DNA from: UBA9865 sp035647835
GTDB lineage: Bacteria > Bacillota > Dethiobacteria > Dethiobacterales > Dethiobacteraceae
Assembly (NCBI GenBank): GCA_035647835.1
Contig: DASRMS010000093.1
Span: 1 to 48,481, forward strand
Reading direction: 5' to 3'
DNA length: 48,481 bases
Each line of letters opens with the position of its first letter. The stretch's first letter is position 1. This document shows positions 42,101 through 48,481 of this stretch, one piece after another. The translations under genes were made by a program, and so were the position numbers. The notes below the pieces were generated by a model. It had not been told where the DNA came from. It ran no database searches and was given only the letters and a program-made list of their open reading frames with translations.

Positions 42101-42679
42101 TTAACTATTACCTTGTAAGCCAATACTTTCTCCTACCTTTTGCATGCCCTTGAGCGTTTCCATCATTACATCGTCTAACTCCATACCCAGCAGTTTAGCA
42201 CCTTCCTCAACAACTTCTCTGTTTACGCCTGCAGCAAAACTCTTTTGTTTCCATTTTTTCTTCACAGATTTTAGGTTTGTATCAAAGATACTTTTACTGG
42301 GCCGCATTAAAGCAGTAGCGGTGATCAAGCCTGTTAGTTCATCAATAGTATATAATACTTTTTCCATGCGTTCTTGTGGCTCCACTTCAGTACAAAGCTT
42401 CCAGCCATGGCTGATCACAGCATGAATATAATCTTCCGGCCAGTTGTTTGCTCGCAGAATCTCTTCTGTTTTCTGGCAGTGCTGTTCTGGATACATTTCA
42501 TAATCAAGATCATGGATGAGGCCTATAATTCCCCATTTTTCCTGATCTTCATTAAATAATTCAGCGAAATGAACCATTACACCTTCCACAGTTAAAGCAT
42601 GTTTAATTAAGCTGTCGCTTTTATTATACTCTGTGAGTAAGTTATAGGTTGCTTCCCGTGTTGGAGTTACTGTAGTCAT
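42101..42679 (-). CDS. HD-domain hydrolase
   Basis: 192 residues. Metal-dependent phosphohydrolase motifs: HALTVEG (about 27), GLIHDLDYEMYPEQH (HD pair), AVISHGW and a later LYTIDELTGL Asp. Members of this HDIG-like family are common in Clostridia next to nucleotide metabolism genes. Substrate unknown. It has its own promoter. Confidence 0.88.
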   Translation of the reverse strand: MTTVTPTREATYNLLTEYNKSDSLIKHALTVEGVMVHFAELFNEDQEKWGIIGLIHDLDYEMYPEQHCQKTEEILRANNWPEDYIHAVISHGWKLCTEVEPQERMEKVLYTIDELTGLITATALMRPSKSIFDTNLKSVKKKWKQKSFAAGVNREVVEEGAKLLGMELDDVMMETLKGMQKVGESIGLQGNS

Positions 42680-43103
42680 GTAAAAACCTCTTTCCTATAT
42701 GTAGTAAAATTTCCCTATGCCTTTAAATTTTACCTTCTCCTACAGATTTGTCAAGTTAAGGGTGGCAGTTCCTTTGCTGATCATCATTCCAGCAATATTT
42801 TTAAGATCTTCTGCCTATTATTGAGAAAACTTCGCATGATTTGATAAGGCTATGTTTCTTCGAAGATCTCCCCTTCATTGTATACCAATCTGACTGATTT
42901 TCCCAGAGTTGCCTTGCAGAAACAGCTGCTCTATGCGGCTTTCTACAGGTACACAGTCTTCTCTAAGGGCTACACTTTAACTTTTGTTAACCAATCTTTA
43001 AGCAAGACTTAACTGCCTATTAAGCAGGCACACTGGATATAATATGACAAGCTGCTTGCACAGGTCTGGGAAAAGCTGAAATTTGCGCTAGAGGTGTCGT
43101 GAT
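42680..43103. other. 424-base spacer without a gene
   Basis: Apart from the promoter at 42727-42754 and a TGCCT/AGGCA mini-hairpin near 43013-43029, I see nothing. A TATAAT-like box upstream of the plus-strand gene lacks a good -35 box. Confidence 0.5.
42727..42754 (-). promoter_or_regulatory. Promoter of the HD-domain gene
   Basis: Perfect TTGACA (42749-42754), 16 bases, TAAAAT (42727-42732) on minus. Confidence 0.72.
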
Positions 43104-43544
43104 GTGAAGATAGGCAACCGAACACAGCAGGGATTACTAGCAGGTTTATTCGCTGGGATAGTAATGGATATCACCGACCAATTGACCTATCTCCTGGTTA
43201 AGGAACATACATTGCGTTCTGCAGACTGGGTGGCACTGCTGATCTATGGACGGCAAAGCAATCATGATTTAGAATTACTGTTAGCACAAGTCATACATTT
43301 TCTGTTTACTGCCATGCTTGGCTTACTGTATGTATATTTTATCGCCCCCATAAAAATTAAAAACCACCTTTTTAAAGGCTGGCTATGGAGCACTTTTGTT
43401 TGGTTTGTGGCCATCACGCTAACCATTTCCACTAAAATACCAGCATTAACAGAAATTGATGTGAACGATTTTATTTTTCATTTTCTGCTGGCCTCAATTT
43501 ACGGACTAACGCTGGCAGCAGCTAATGCTAGGCTTGCTAAATAA
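43104..43544 (+). CDS. Small integral membrane protein of unknown function
   Basis: 146 residues with about four membrane helices (about 8-28, 55-85, 95-112 and 120-140). No family recognised. The start is GTG at 43104, 7 bases after GAGGTG. One of the few plus-strand genes. Its stop codon lies inside the shared terminator stem. Confidence 0.7.
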   Translation: MKIGNRTQQGLLAGLFAGIVMDITDQLTYLLVKEHTLRSADWVALLIYGRQSNHDLELLLAQVIHFLFTAMLGLLYVYFIAPIKIKNHLFKGWLWSTFVWFVAITLTISTKIPALTEIDVNDFIFHFLLASIYGLTLAAANARLAK

Positions 43545-43570
43545 AGCAGCCCTTTAGGCTGCTTTATTTA
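43538..43570. terminator. Bidirectional terminator shared by two convergent genes
   Basis: Perfect 14-bp stem TAAATAAAGCAGCC/GGCTGCTTTATTTA (43538-43551 with 43557-43570), 5-base loop. The stop codons of the plus gene (43542-43544) and the minus gene (43568-43570) are both inside the stem. Confidence 0.9.
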
Positions 43571-43930
43571 AATGCTGTCAATAATGTTTTTACGTTTCTG
43601 CTGAAACTCTGTCGCTGAGATTAAACCCTTATCGTACAGATTTTGAAGTTCTTGTAAGCGCTGTTCTGGCTCCAGCCTCTCCTCATTGTTTGTTACCTGG
43701 AGTTCAGGAGCATCACTAATCATAATTTCATGTGAGACTATTGCTTTATTCGTGAAAGCATTAATACCATTGACTACAGTAATGATCACAGCCATTATTG
43801 TCCAAAAGATGCCAAACAGCCCCGCTGTTGGTATCACGATAAAAAACCCTATACCACAGAACACCAGGCCGGCAAAAAAACCGATTGTCGATTGTCCTTT
43901 GCCTGGTTTAACTTTTATGTTTTTACCCAT
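43568..43930 (-). CDS. SHOCT-domain membrane protein
   Basis: 120 residues: two hydrophobic segments (about 16-33 and 38-57), then a linker and a C-terminal SHOCT helix pair (about 87-117; RLQELQNLYDKGLISATEFQ). SHOCT is a short oligomerisation module. Function unknown. Confidence 0.85.
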   Translation of the reverse strand: MGKNIKVKPGKGQSTIGFFAGLVFCGIGFFIVIPTAGLFGIFWTIMAVIITVVNGINAFTNKAIVSHEIMISDAPELQVTNNEERLEPEQRLQELQNLYDKGLISATEFQQKRKNIIDSI

Positions 43931-44066
43931 TAGACCCTCCTGATAATCTAAAACTTAGTAGTACAACTTTTATAGAGCATGCTCTTCTCATTATAACACA
44001 TCTGCCGCTAGGGAGGCCGGATGGTGCACACAACTTTTCCCGCTGAACTGCATTAAAATTATGAAA

Positions 44067-44100
44067 CAATCAAGTCCAGGTTCGCACCTGGACTTGATTG
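44067..44100 (-). terminator. Terminator-like hairpin after nagB
   Basis: Perfect 15-bp stem CAATCAAGTCCAGGT/ACCTGGACTTGATTG with a TCGC loop (44082-44085). On minus it continues TTTCATAATTTT, so the U-tract is imperfect. Confidence 0.8.
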
Positions 44101-44115
44101 AAGATAAGCTCTTGC

Positions 44116-44841
44116 TTAAAGATACTGGGCAGCCTCTTTATCAATAATAAATGTGCAGTCGTCATGCAGCTGCAGGATGGAAGCTGGGACGTGAGGATTT
44201 ATTTCACCCAGAATAGTATCTTTTACCGCCTGCGCTTTACCTGCTCCATTTGCTAAAAGCAGTATCTTTTGCGCCTGCATAATTGTTTTTATACCCATGG
44301 TAATGGCTTGGGTAGGCACCTCTGTTCTAGAGTCAAAGAATCGAGCGTTAGCATAAATGGTATCCTCATCTAGCTGCACCAAGTGTGTATTGCCAATAAA
44401 TTCAGGAGCCGGCTCATTAAAACCAATGTGGCCGTTTCTGCCGATACCTAATACCTGTAGATCTAAACCCCCGGCTTGTGCAATGGCTTGCTCATAGCGC
44501 AGACATTCCTCGTCTGTCTTAGCCGCCAGCCCATTGGGTATGTTGATATTTTCCTGTGTGACATTAAGGTGCTTAAAAAGATTATCCTGCATGAAGTAAT
44601 GATAACTCTGTTCGCTCTCAGGGGATAGTCCGAAATATTCATCCAAATTAAAAGAAATAATTTGGCTAAAGTCTAAAGCTTGCTGCTGATGCATTTTAAC
44701 TAGCTCTTTATACATACCAATTGGCGTGCTGCCAGTACAGAGACCGAGCATGCTATTAGCTTTTAGTGCTACTTGACCCGCCACGATTAGGGCAGCTTTA
44801 ACACTCAATTCTTCATAGTTATCGACAACATATATTCTCAT
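44116..44841 (-). CDS. nagB: Glucosamine-6-phosphate deaminase NagB, in the glmS position
   Basis: NagB reversibly converts glucosamine 6-phosphate to fructose 6-phosphate and ammonia. 241 residues, normal for the Gram-positive type. Motifs: LCTGSTPIGMYKEL, FNLDEYFGL (D67, E68), LGIGRNGHIGFNEP (N136, H138, E143) and TMGIKTIM. The SIS and glutaminase domains of GlmS are absent. ATG follows GGGAGG by 6 bases. It stands after glmM behind a glmS-type ribozyme. Normally NagB is catabolic. Product-sensing control fits a biosynthetic role (amination of fructose 6-phosphate), but that is inference. Confidence 0.93.
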   Translation of the reverse strand: MRIYVVDNYEELSVKAALIVAGQVALKANSMLGLCTGSTPIGMYKELVKMHQQQALDFSQIISFNLDEYFGLSPESEQSYHYFMQDNLFKHLNVTQENINIPNGLAAKTDEECLRYEQAIAQAGGLDLQVLGIGRNGHIGFNEPAPEFIGNTHLVQLDEDTIYANARFFDSRTEVPTQAITMGIKTIMQAQKILLLANGAGKAQAVKDTILGEINPHVPASILQLHDDCTFIIDKEAAQYL

Positions 44842-44926
44842 CTTAAACCTCCCTCGGTTTATCCTACAACACTTTACCTCTTCTGCTTCTTGTCAGCAGA
44901 AATTTACAGACACTAAAAAGACACCC

Positions 44927-45060
44927 GAGCTCTTTGTCCCGAAAATTACTTCTCGGTTTTGTAAGCTCTTTATCGGTCGTGACTCAACCGGGAGGCATCC
45001 GCCGAATATTCGATCAACCTCCACCTCGTCAACACCTCTTCGTGTGTTCTGGCGCTAATA
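44927..45060 (-). ncRNA. glmS ribozyme (GlcN6P-activated self-cleaving RNA) upstream of nagB
   Basis: On minus the RNA shows the cleavage site TATTA|GCGCC (between 45056 and 45055), the stem AACAC/GTGTT around the first loop, then the conserved core GTTGACGAGGTGGAGG, TATTCGGCGGATGCC, TCCCGGTTG, and a P4-like region closed by GAGCT/AGCTC with an inner CCGA/TCGG stem and GGGACAAAG. All the core strands of the family are present. The 3' limit is approximate. The RNA lies between the glmM stop and the nagB ribosome binding site; about 85 bases follow it before the ATG. Confidence 0.95.
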
Positions 45061-45084
45061 TTCACTTGTGGTTTTCATCCCTCC

Positions 45085-46428
45085 TTAGTCCAGTTCGTCT
45101 TGAATAACGGTGACCAAATCATCAGCCAGCTGCAGTAATTCTGCTTCATTTGTTCCTTCCAGCATGACACGGATTAGCGGTTCAGTACCAGAAGGACGAA
45201 TAAGCAAGCGGCCAACGCCGGCCAGTTGAGCTTCCGTTTGCGCCACAGCTTCCTTAATACACGGGTTTTTATCCCAACCATCACGTCTGCCGACCCGGCA
45301 GTTTACTAAAACTTGCGGATATCGTTTGTAGGCAGCAGCAAGTTCTGCAAATGACTGTTTCTTCTTGGCCGCTACCGCCGCCACTAGCAGTGCAGTGAGT
45401 AAGCCGTCACCAGTGGTGTTATGCTGCAGCAAAATAATATGACCCGATTGTTCACCACCAAAACTAAAGTCCCCAGCCAGCATTGCTTCCAGTACATAGC
45501 GGTCGCCGACATTAGTGCGGACAAGTTCAAAACCGTGAGCTTGTGCGGCTTTCTCTAGGCCTAAATTACTCATCACCGTAGCAACAACAGTATTGTGTTT
45601 TAGCTGGCCTTTTTCCTGCAAGTCTTGCGCTAAAATGGTCATAATTACATCGCCGTCAAGCAGCTGCCCGTGACCGTCCACCGCTAAAACACGATCCGCA
45701 TCTCCATCAAAGGTAAACCCAAAATCTGCTTGGTGCATCTGAACCATAGCAGCAACAGCTTCAGGATGTGTAGAACCGCACTGGTGGTTAATATTGATGC
45801 CGTCAGGAGCATCGTAACAGGCGATCACTTCTGCACCAAGTGCTCTAAAGGCCTGCGGTGCCAAGTTGTGCGCTGACCCATTAGCACAATCCAACACTAC
45901 TCGATAACCATCCAAGCGGCAGGATACTGTAGAAAGTACATACTGCAAATAACGTTCGCCGGCTGTTATGTCTTGGAAAACACGGCCGATAGCAGCAGCT
46001 TCTGGGCGCGGCAGGTCATCAGTTTCTTGGAAATATAATGCTTCAATTTCATCTTCCACTTCATCAGGCAGCTTGAAGCCCTCAGCACTAAAAAACTTAA
46101 TCCCGTTATCAGGATAAGGATTATGGGAAGCAGAAATCATCACACCACCACAACCATTTAGCTGCTTTGTTAAATACGCTGCCGCAGGTGTAGAAATAAC
46201 ACCAGCTACATGCACATCAACACCAGCCGAGGTAATGCCCGCAATTAAAGCACCCTCCAGCATCTGGCCAGAAACACGCGTATCGCGAGCAATTAAAAAG
46301 GCCTTGTGGCCTTTGCTTTTCTGCTGCAAAAGATAGGCACCAATCCGACCAATTCTAAACGCCAGCTCTGGTGTTAGCTCTTTATTTGCTACGCCACGAA
46401 TACCATCTGTACCAAACAATTTCCCCAT
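45085..46428 (-). CDS. glmM: Phosphoglucosamine mutase
   Basis: Interconverts glucosamine 6- and 1-phosphate on the way to UDP-GlcNAc. 447 residues. FGTDGIRGVAN at the N-terminus, phosphoserine loop MISASHNPYPDNG (Ser101), metal loop TFDGDADRVLAVDG, GEQSGHIIL and the C-terminal IRPSGTEPLIRVMLEG. ATG follows AAGGGGTGA. It has its own candidate promoter. Confidence 0.97.
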   Translation of the reverse strand: MGKLFGTDGIRGVANKELTPELAFRIGRIGAYLLQQKSKGHKAFLIARDTRVSGQMLEGALIAGITSAGVDVHVAGVISTPAAAYLTKQLNGCGGVMISASHNPYPDNGIKFFSAEGFKLPDEVEDEIEALYFQETDDLPRPEAAAIGRVFQDITAGERYLQYVLSTVSCRLDGYRVVLDCANGSAHNLAPQAFRALGAEVIACYDAPDGININHQCGSTHPEAVAAMVQMHQADFGFTFDGDADRVLAVDGHGQLLDGDVIMTILAQDLQEKGQLKHNTVVATVMSNLGLEKAAQAHGFELVRTNVGDRYVLEAMLAGDFSFGGEQSGHIILLQHNTTGDGLLTALLVAAVAAKKKQSFAELAAAYKRYPQVLVNCRVGRRDGWDKNPCIKEAVAQTEAQLAGVGRLLIRPSGTEPLIRVMLEGTNEAELLQLADDLVTVIQDELD

Positions 46429-46455
46429 GTTGTCACCCCTTTTTAAAGCCTTTTT

Positions 46456-46484
46456 AGTATAGCATAACTGTGTCCTATTTACAA
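46456..46484 (-). promoter_or_regulatory. Candidate promoter of glmM
   Basis: TTGTAA (46479-46484), 17 bases, TATACT (46456-46461) on minus, with the glmM ATG about 20 bases beyond the predicted start. Confidence 0.6.
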
Positions 46485-46563
46485 ACCACTAATGCCTGAC
46501 ATATAAACCATTAGCATTATACGCCTAAGGGGAGGATTCCGTGTGTAGAACACCCTTAACAAC

Positions 46564-46593
46564 ATCATCAGGCTGGTCTCCCAGCCTGATGAT
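46564..46593 (-). terminator. Hairpin between cdaR and glmM
   Basis: 13-bp perfect stem ATCATCAGGCTGG/CCAGCCTGATGAT with a TCTC loop; on minus GTTGTTAAGG follows, so there is no real U-tract. It may attenuate cdaAR read-through or protect RNA ends. Confidence 0.5.
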
Positions 46594-46640
46594 ATTAAGT
46601 AGCTATGATCAAGATAGCGCATAGAGCACCCTATTTTTTC

Positions 46641-47573
46641 CTAGTCAACCTCTGCCGTAATTATTATTTCCGCTTTAATCTGGCCTTCAAATAACAATTT
46701 TACCTCTTGAGGAATCTCCAGCTGCAGATTAAGCGTCGTGCTTTCAGTCAAATTGCTGAGGTCGACAGTTTCAGTGCTGAGTTCAGCAACGGTAGTTAAG
46801 TATTCTGCTGAACCTTCAATAATTACAGTGGTGGGGTCTAGTTTTATTTGCTGTACCGCGTAACCAGCTGGCGGTTTTCCTACCGTAGCAACTTTTACTG
46901 AAACTTCTTTTTGAGGTTCCGAAATAGGAATAAATACTTCTACCATGCTCGGGCTAATTTCTATCCCTTCTACCACCTGGCCTGCCCTGTCCACTGCCTG
47001 CACAGGTACTACTTGTGACCAGTCACGGGCAATACCATCAATATTCACAATAACTCGCACGCGATCCACATTATTAAGACGTGTCCGACCGCCGCGTACA
47101 AAAACAGAGCTAGGGTTGATACGTGCCTCTCCCCGAATAAAGCCGCTCGCCGGTGCCCCCGTGACGTCTAGGACCACGGGCATGTGCGGTGATTCCACCT
47201 CTTCTAACTCCACCACCACTTGTTGGGGATTAAAAGAAAGCACTTTTACTTTATTAGGTACTTCTGCAGTAGGAGTAAGCCGATGCTGACCTGCAGCAAG
47301 ATCACGTAGATCGACAAAGGCTTTCAAGTTGAGGGGGGTAATATTATTTAGGACGTCAGCAGGACCGCTTAATACCACCTGTACTTCTTGCGGCATTTCT
47401 ACCAATTCTAGTTCCTCAGCCAAATTAAGCCAAGCTAAAGGCACATCGCTATACGTACGAGTAAGTAAATTTTCATACATATTATCACCAGTAACATAGG
47501 CCCAGAATAGTAGTGCCATTAAAAAAGCAATAATTTTAAGGACAATGTTGTTTTTCAGGATGCGTTCCATCAT
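46641..47573 (-). CDS. cdaR: CdaR (YbbR-domain regulator of CdaA)
   Basis: 310 residues: membrane anchor (about 10-28), then four YbbR-type repeats outside (about 35-300). CdaR binds and regulates the c-di-AMP synthase CdaA. The ATG at 47573 overlaps the cdaA stop (ATGA) and follows GGAGG by 8 bases; the frame opens further up at 47594. Stop TAG. Confidence 0.93.
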   Translation of the reverse strand: MMERILKNNIVLKIIAFLMALLFWAYVTGDNMYENLLTRTYSDVPLAWLNLAEELELVEMPQEVQVVLSGPADVLNNITPLNLKAFVDLRDLAAGQHRLTPTAEVPNKVKVLSFNPQQVVVELEEVESPHMPVVLDVTGAPASGFIRGEARINPSSVFVRGGRTRLNNVDRVRVIVNIDGIARDWSQVVPVQAVDRAGQVVEGIEISPSMVEVFIPISEPQKEVSVKVATVGKPPAGYAVQQIKLDPTTVIIEGSAEYLTTVAELSTETVDLSNLTESTTLNLQLEIPQEVKLLFEGQIKAEIIITAEVD

Positions 47574-48385
47574 TGGCTCGACCTCCACTGCCAAAAGTTA
47601 AAAGAATTTGACGGTGGTTTACATAAATCAATTAACATCTGCTTTAGCGTTTTATCATCAAGATAGCGCGTTAATTTACCGTTGTTAGTTAAAGAGACTA
47701 CACCTGTTTCTTCGGACACAATAATCGATACAGCATCAGACTGTTCAGAAACACCAAGAGCTGCTCGATGGCGTGTGCCCAATTCTTTACTTAAATTAGG
47801 GTTTTCTGTAAGCGGTAAAAAACAGCCTGCTGCCGCGATCCGGTTGCCGCGAATGATTAAAGCACCATCATGTAACGGACTACGTGGTATAAAAATATTA
47901 ATTAAAAGTTCCGCAGAAACGTGCCCGTCAATTGTAATACCTGTTTCTATAATTTCTTTTAAGCCTGTTTCACGTTCTAAAATAATAAGAGCACCAATTC
48001 TTTTCTTTACTAAAACCTGAATTGCTTTAATGATTTCTTCCAGCATTAATTCAAAATCAACATCTGCATAAATTTGATTGCTTCGCGCAAAGATTTTTCC
48101 CCGGCCTAAAGTTTCCAAGGCACGCCGCAGTTCAGGCTGAAAAACTATGGGGATGGCTACAATCCAAAGCGTCATCAAATTAGTCAAAAGCCAATCTAGG
48201 GCAGCAAGTCCCAACTCTCTGCTCACCACGGTAATCATCACTAATACCGCCAGCCCTTTAACGAGCTGCTCCGCTCGTGTACCACGAATTAAAACAATAG
48301 CTTTATAAAAAACAAAAGTGACAATAACTATGTCTAAAATACTGCGCCAGCTAAAAACACTAAGCAATTGCAGAATTCGCGTCAA
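47570..48385 (-). CDS. cdaA: Diadenylate cyclase CdaA
   Basis: Makes c-di-AMP from two ATP. 271 residues: three membrane helices (about 13-75), then the DAC domain with SPLHDGALIIRGNRIAAAG and GTRHRAALGVSEQSDAV. The start is TTG at 48385, 7 bases after GGAGG; the open frame extends to 48418. The order cdaA-cdaR-glmM is conserved in Firmicutes and normally continues with glmS. Confidence 0.95.
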   Translation of the reverse strand: MTRILQLLSVFSWRSILDIVIVTFVFYKAIVLIRGTRAEQLVKGLAVLVMITVVSRELGLAALDWLLTNLMTLWIVAIPIVFQPELRRALETLGRGKIFARSNQIYADVDFELMLEEIIKAIQVLVKKRIGALIILERETGLKEIIETGITIDGHVSAELLINIFIPRSPLHDGALIIRGNRIAAAGCFLPLTENPNLSKELGTRHRAALGVSEQSDAVSIIVSEETGVVSLTNNGKLTRYLDDKTLKQMLIDLCKPPSNSFNFWQWRSSQ

Positions 48386-48481
48386 TAGATCACCTCCGTT
48401 TCTCAATAGTAACGTCAACCTAACTATAAGTTATCTTTCGCTAAAAATCTATAAAAAACCTGCAGTAAATCTTTATTAACA

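Overview
The window looks like chromosomal DNA of an endospore-forming member of the Clostridia (Firmicutes). The evidence is the sporulation and germination genes (a SpoIIP-like hydrolase, a PdaB-like deacetylase, a Spo0E-like phosphatase, GerMN and YlbF family proteins), strong AGGAGG-type ribosome binding sites, frequent GTG/TTG starts, TTGACA/TATAAT promoters, and Gram-positive RNA switches (T-box, TPP riboswitch, glmS ribozyme). Phenylacetate-CoA ligase and a geranylgeranyl-reductase-like flavoprotein fit an anaerobic or anaerobe-related lineage. The genus cannot be named from this sequence. No rRNA, tRNA, CRISPR array or intact insertion sequence was seen. Nearly all genes lie on the minus strand.

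Layout. 1-260: five DnaA-box-like nonamers, no gene. 0.26-4.1 kb: thiL-tsaE-tsaB-rimI-tsaD, the t6A tRNA-modification cluster. 4.1-5.6 kb: a hairpin-rich spacer and a PRC-barrel gene on plus. 5.7-9.2 kb: thiM behind a TPP riboswitch, then hisC and a phenylacetate-CoA ligase. 9.4-11.6 kb: a PdaB-like deacetylase and an unknown exported protein. 11.7-12.9 kb: a RimJ/RimL-type acetyltransferase gene split by an in-frame amber codon, downstream of a T-box leader with no recognisable target. 12.9-16.4 kb: spoIIP, a DUF1614-type membrane protein, an orphan gene and a C26 glutamine amidotransferase whose start codon is non-canonical. 16.4-25 kb: mazF-mazE-alr, lysC-hom-ACT, LysM, LolA-like lipoprotein, CBS protein and nnr. 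25-28 kb: an iscR-iscS-iscU-ylbF operon followed by acpS. 28-38 kb: a MASE3 histidine kinase with its response regulator, lipoproteins, a flavoprotein, a HAD phosphatase, a THUMP methyltransferase, FMN-binding, GerMN, nitroreductase and small conserved proteins. 38-41 kb: a GntR-controlled ABC transporter operon. 41-44 kb: small regulators and membrane proteins. 44-48.4 kb: cdaA-cdaR-glmM-[glmS ribozyme]-nagB.

The most notable feature is at the right end. In many Firmicutes cdaA-cdaR-glmM is followed by glmS, whose leader is the glucosamine-6-phosphate-sensing self-cleaving ribozyme. Here a complete-looking glmS ribozyme sits after glmM, but the gene it leads is nagB, glucosamine-6-phosphate deaminase. 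The simplest reading is that NagB, running in the aminating direction, has taken over GlmS's role and inherited its product-sensing ribozyme. Other points worth checking are the DnaA-box cluster, the orphan T-box, the amber codon, a dispersed intergenic repeat, and ylbF transcribed with the iron-sulphur assembly genes.
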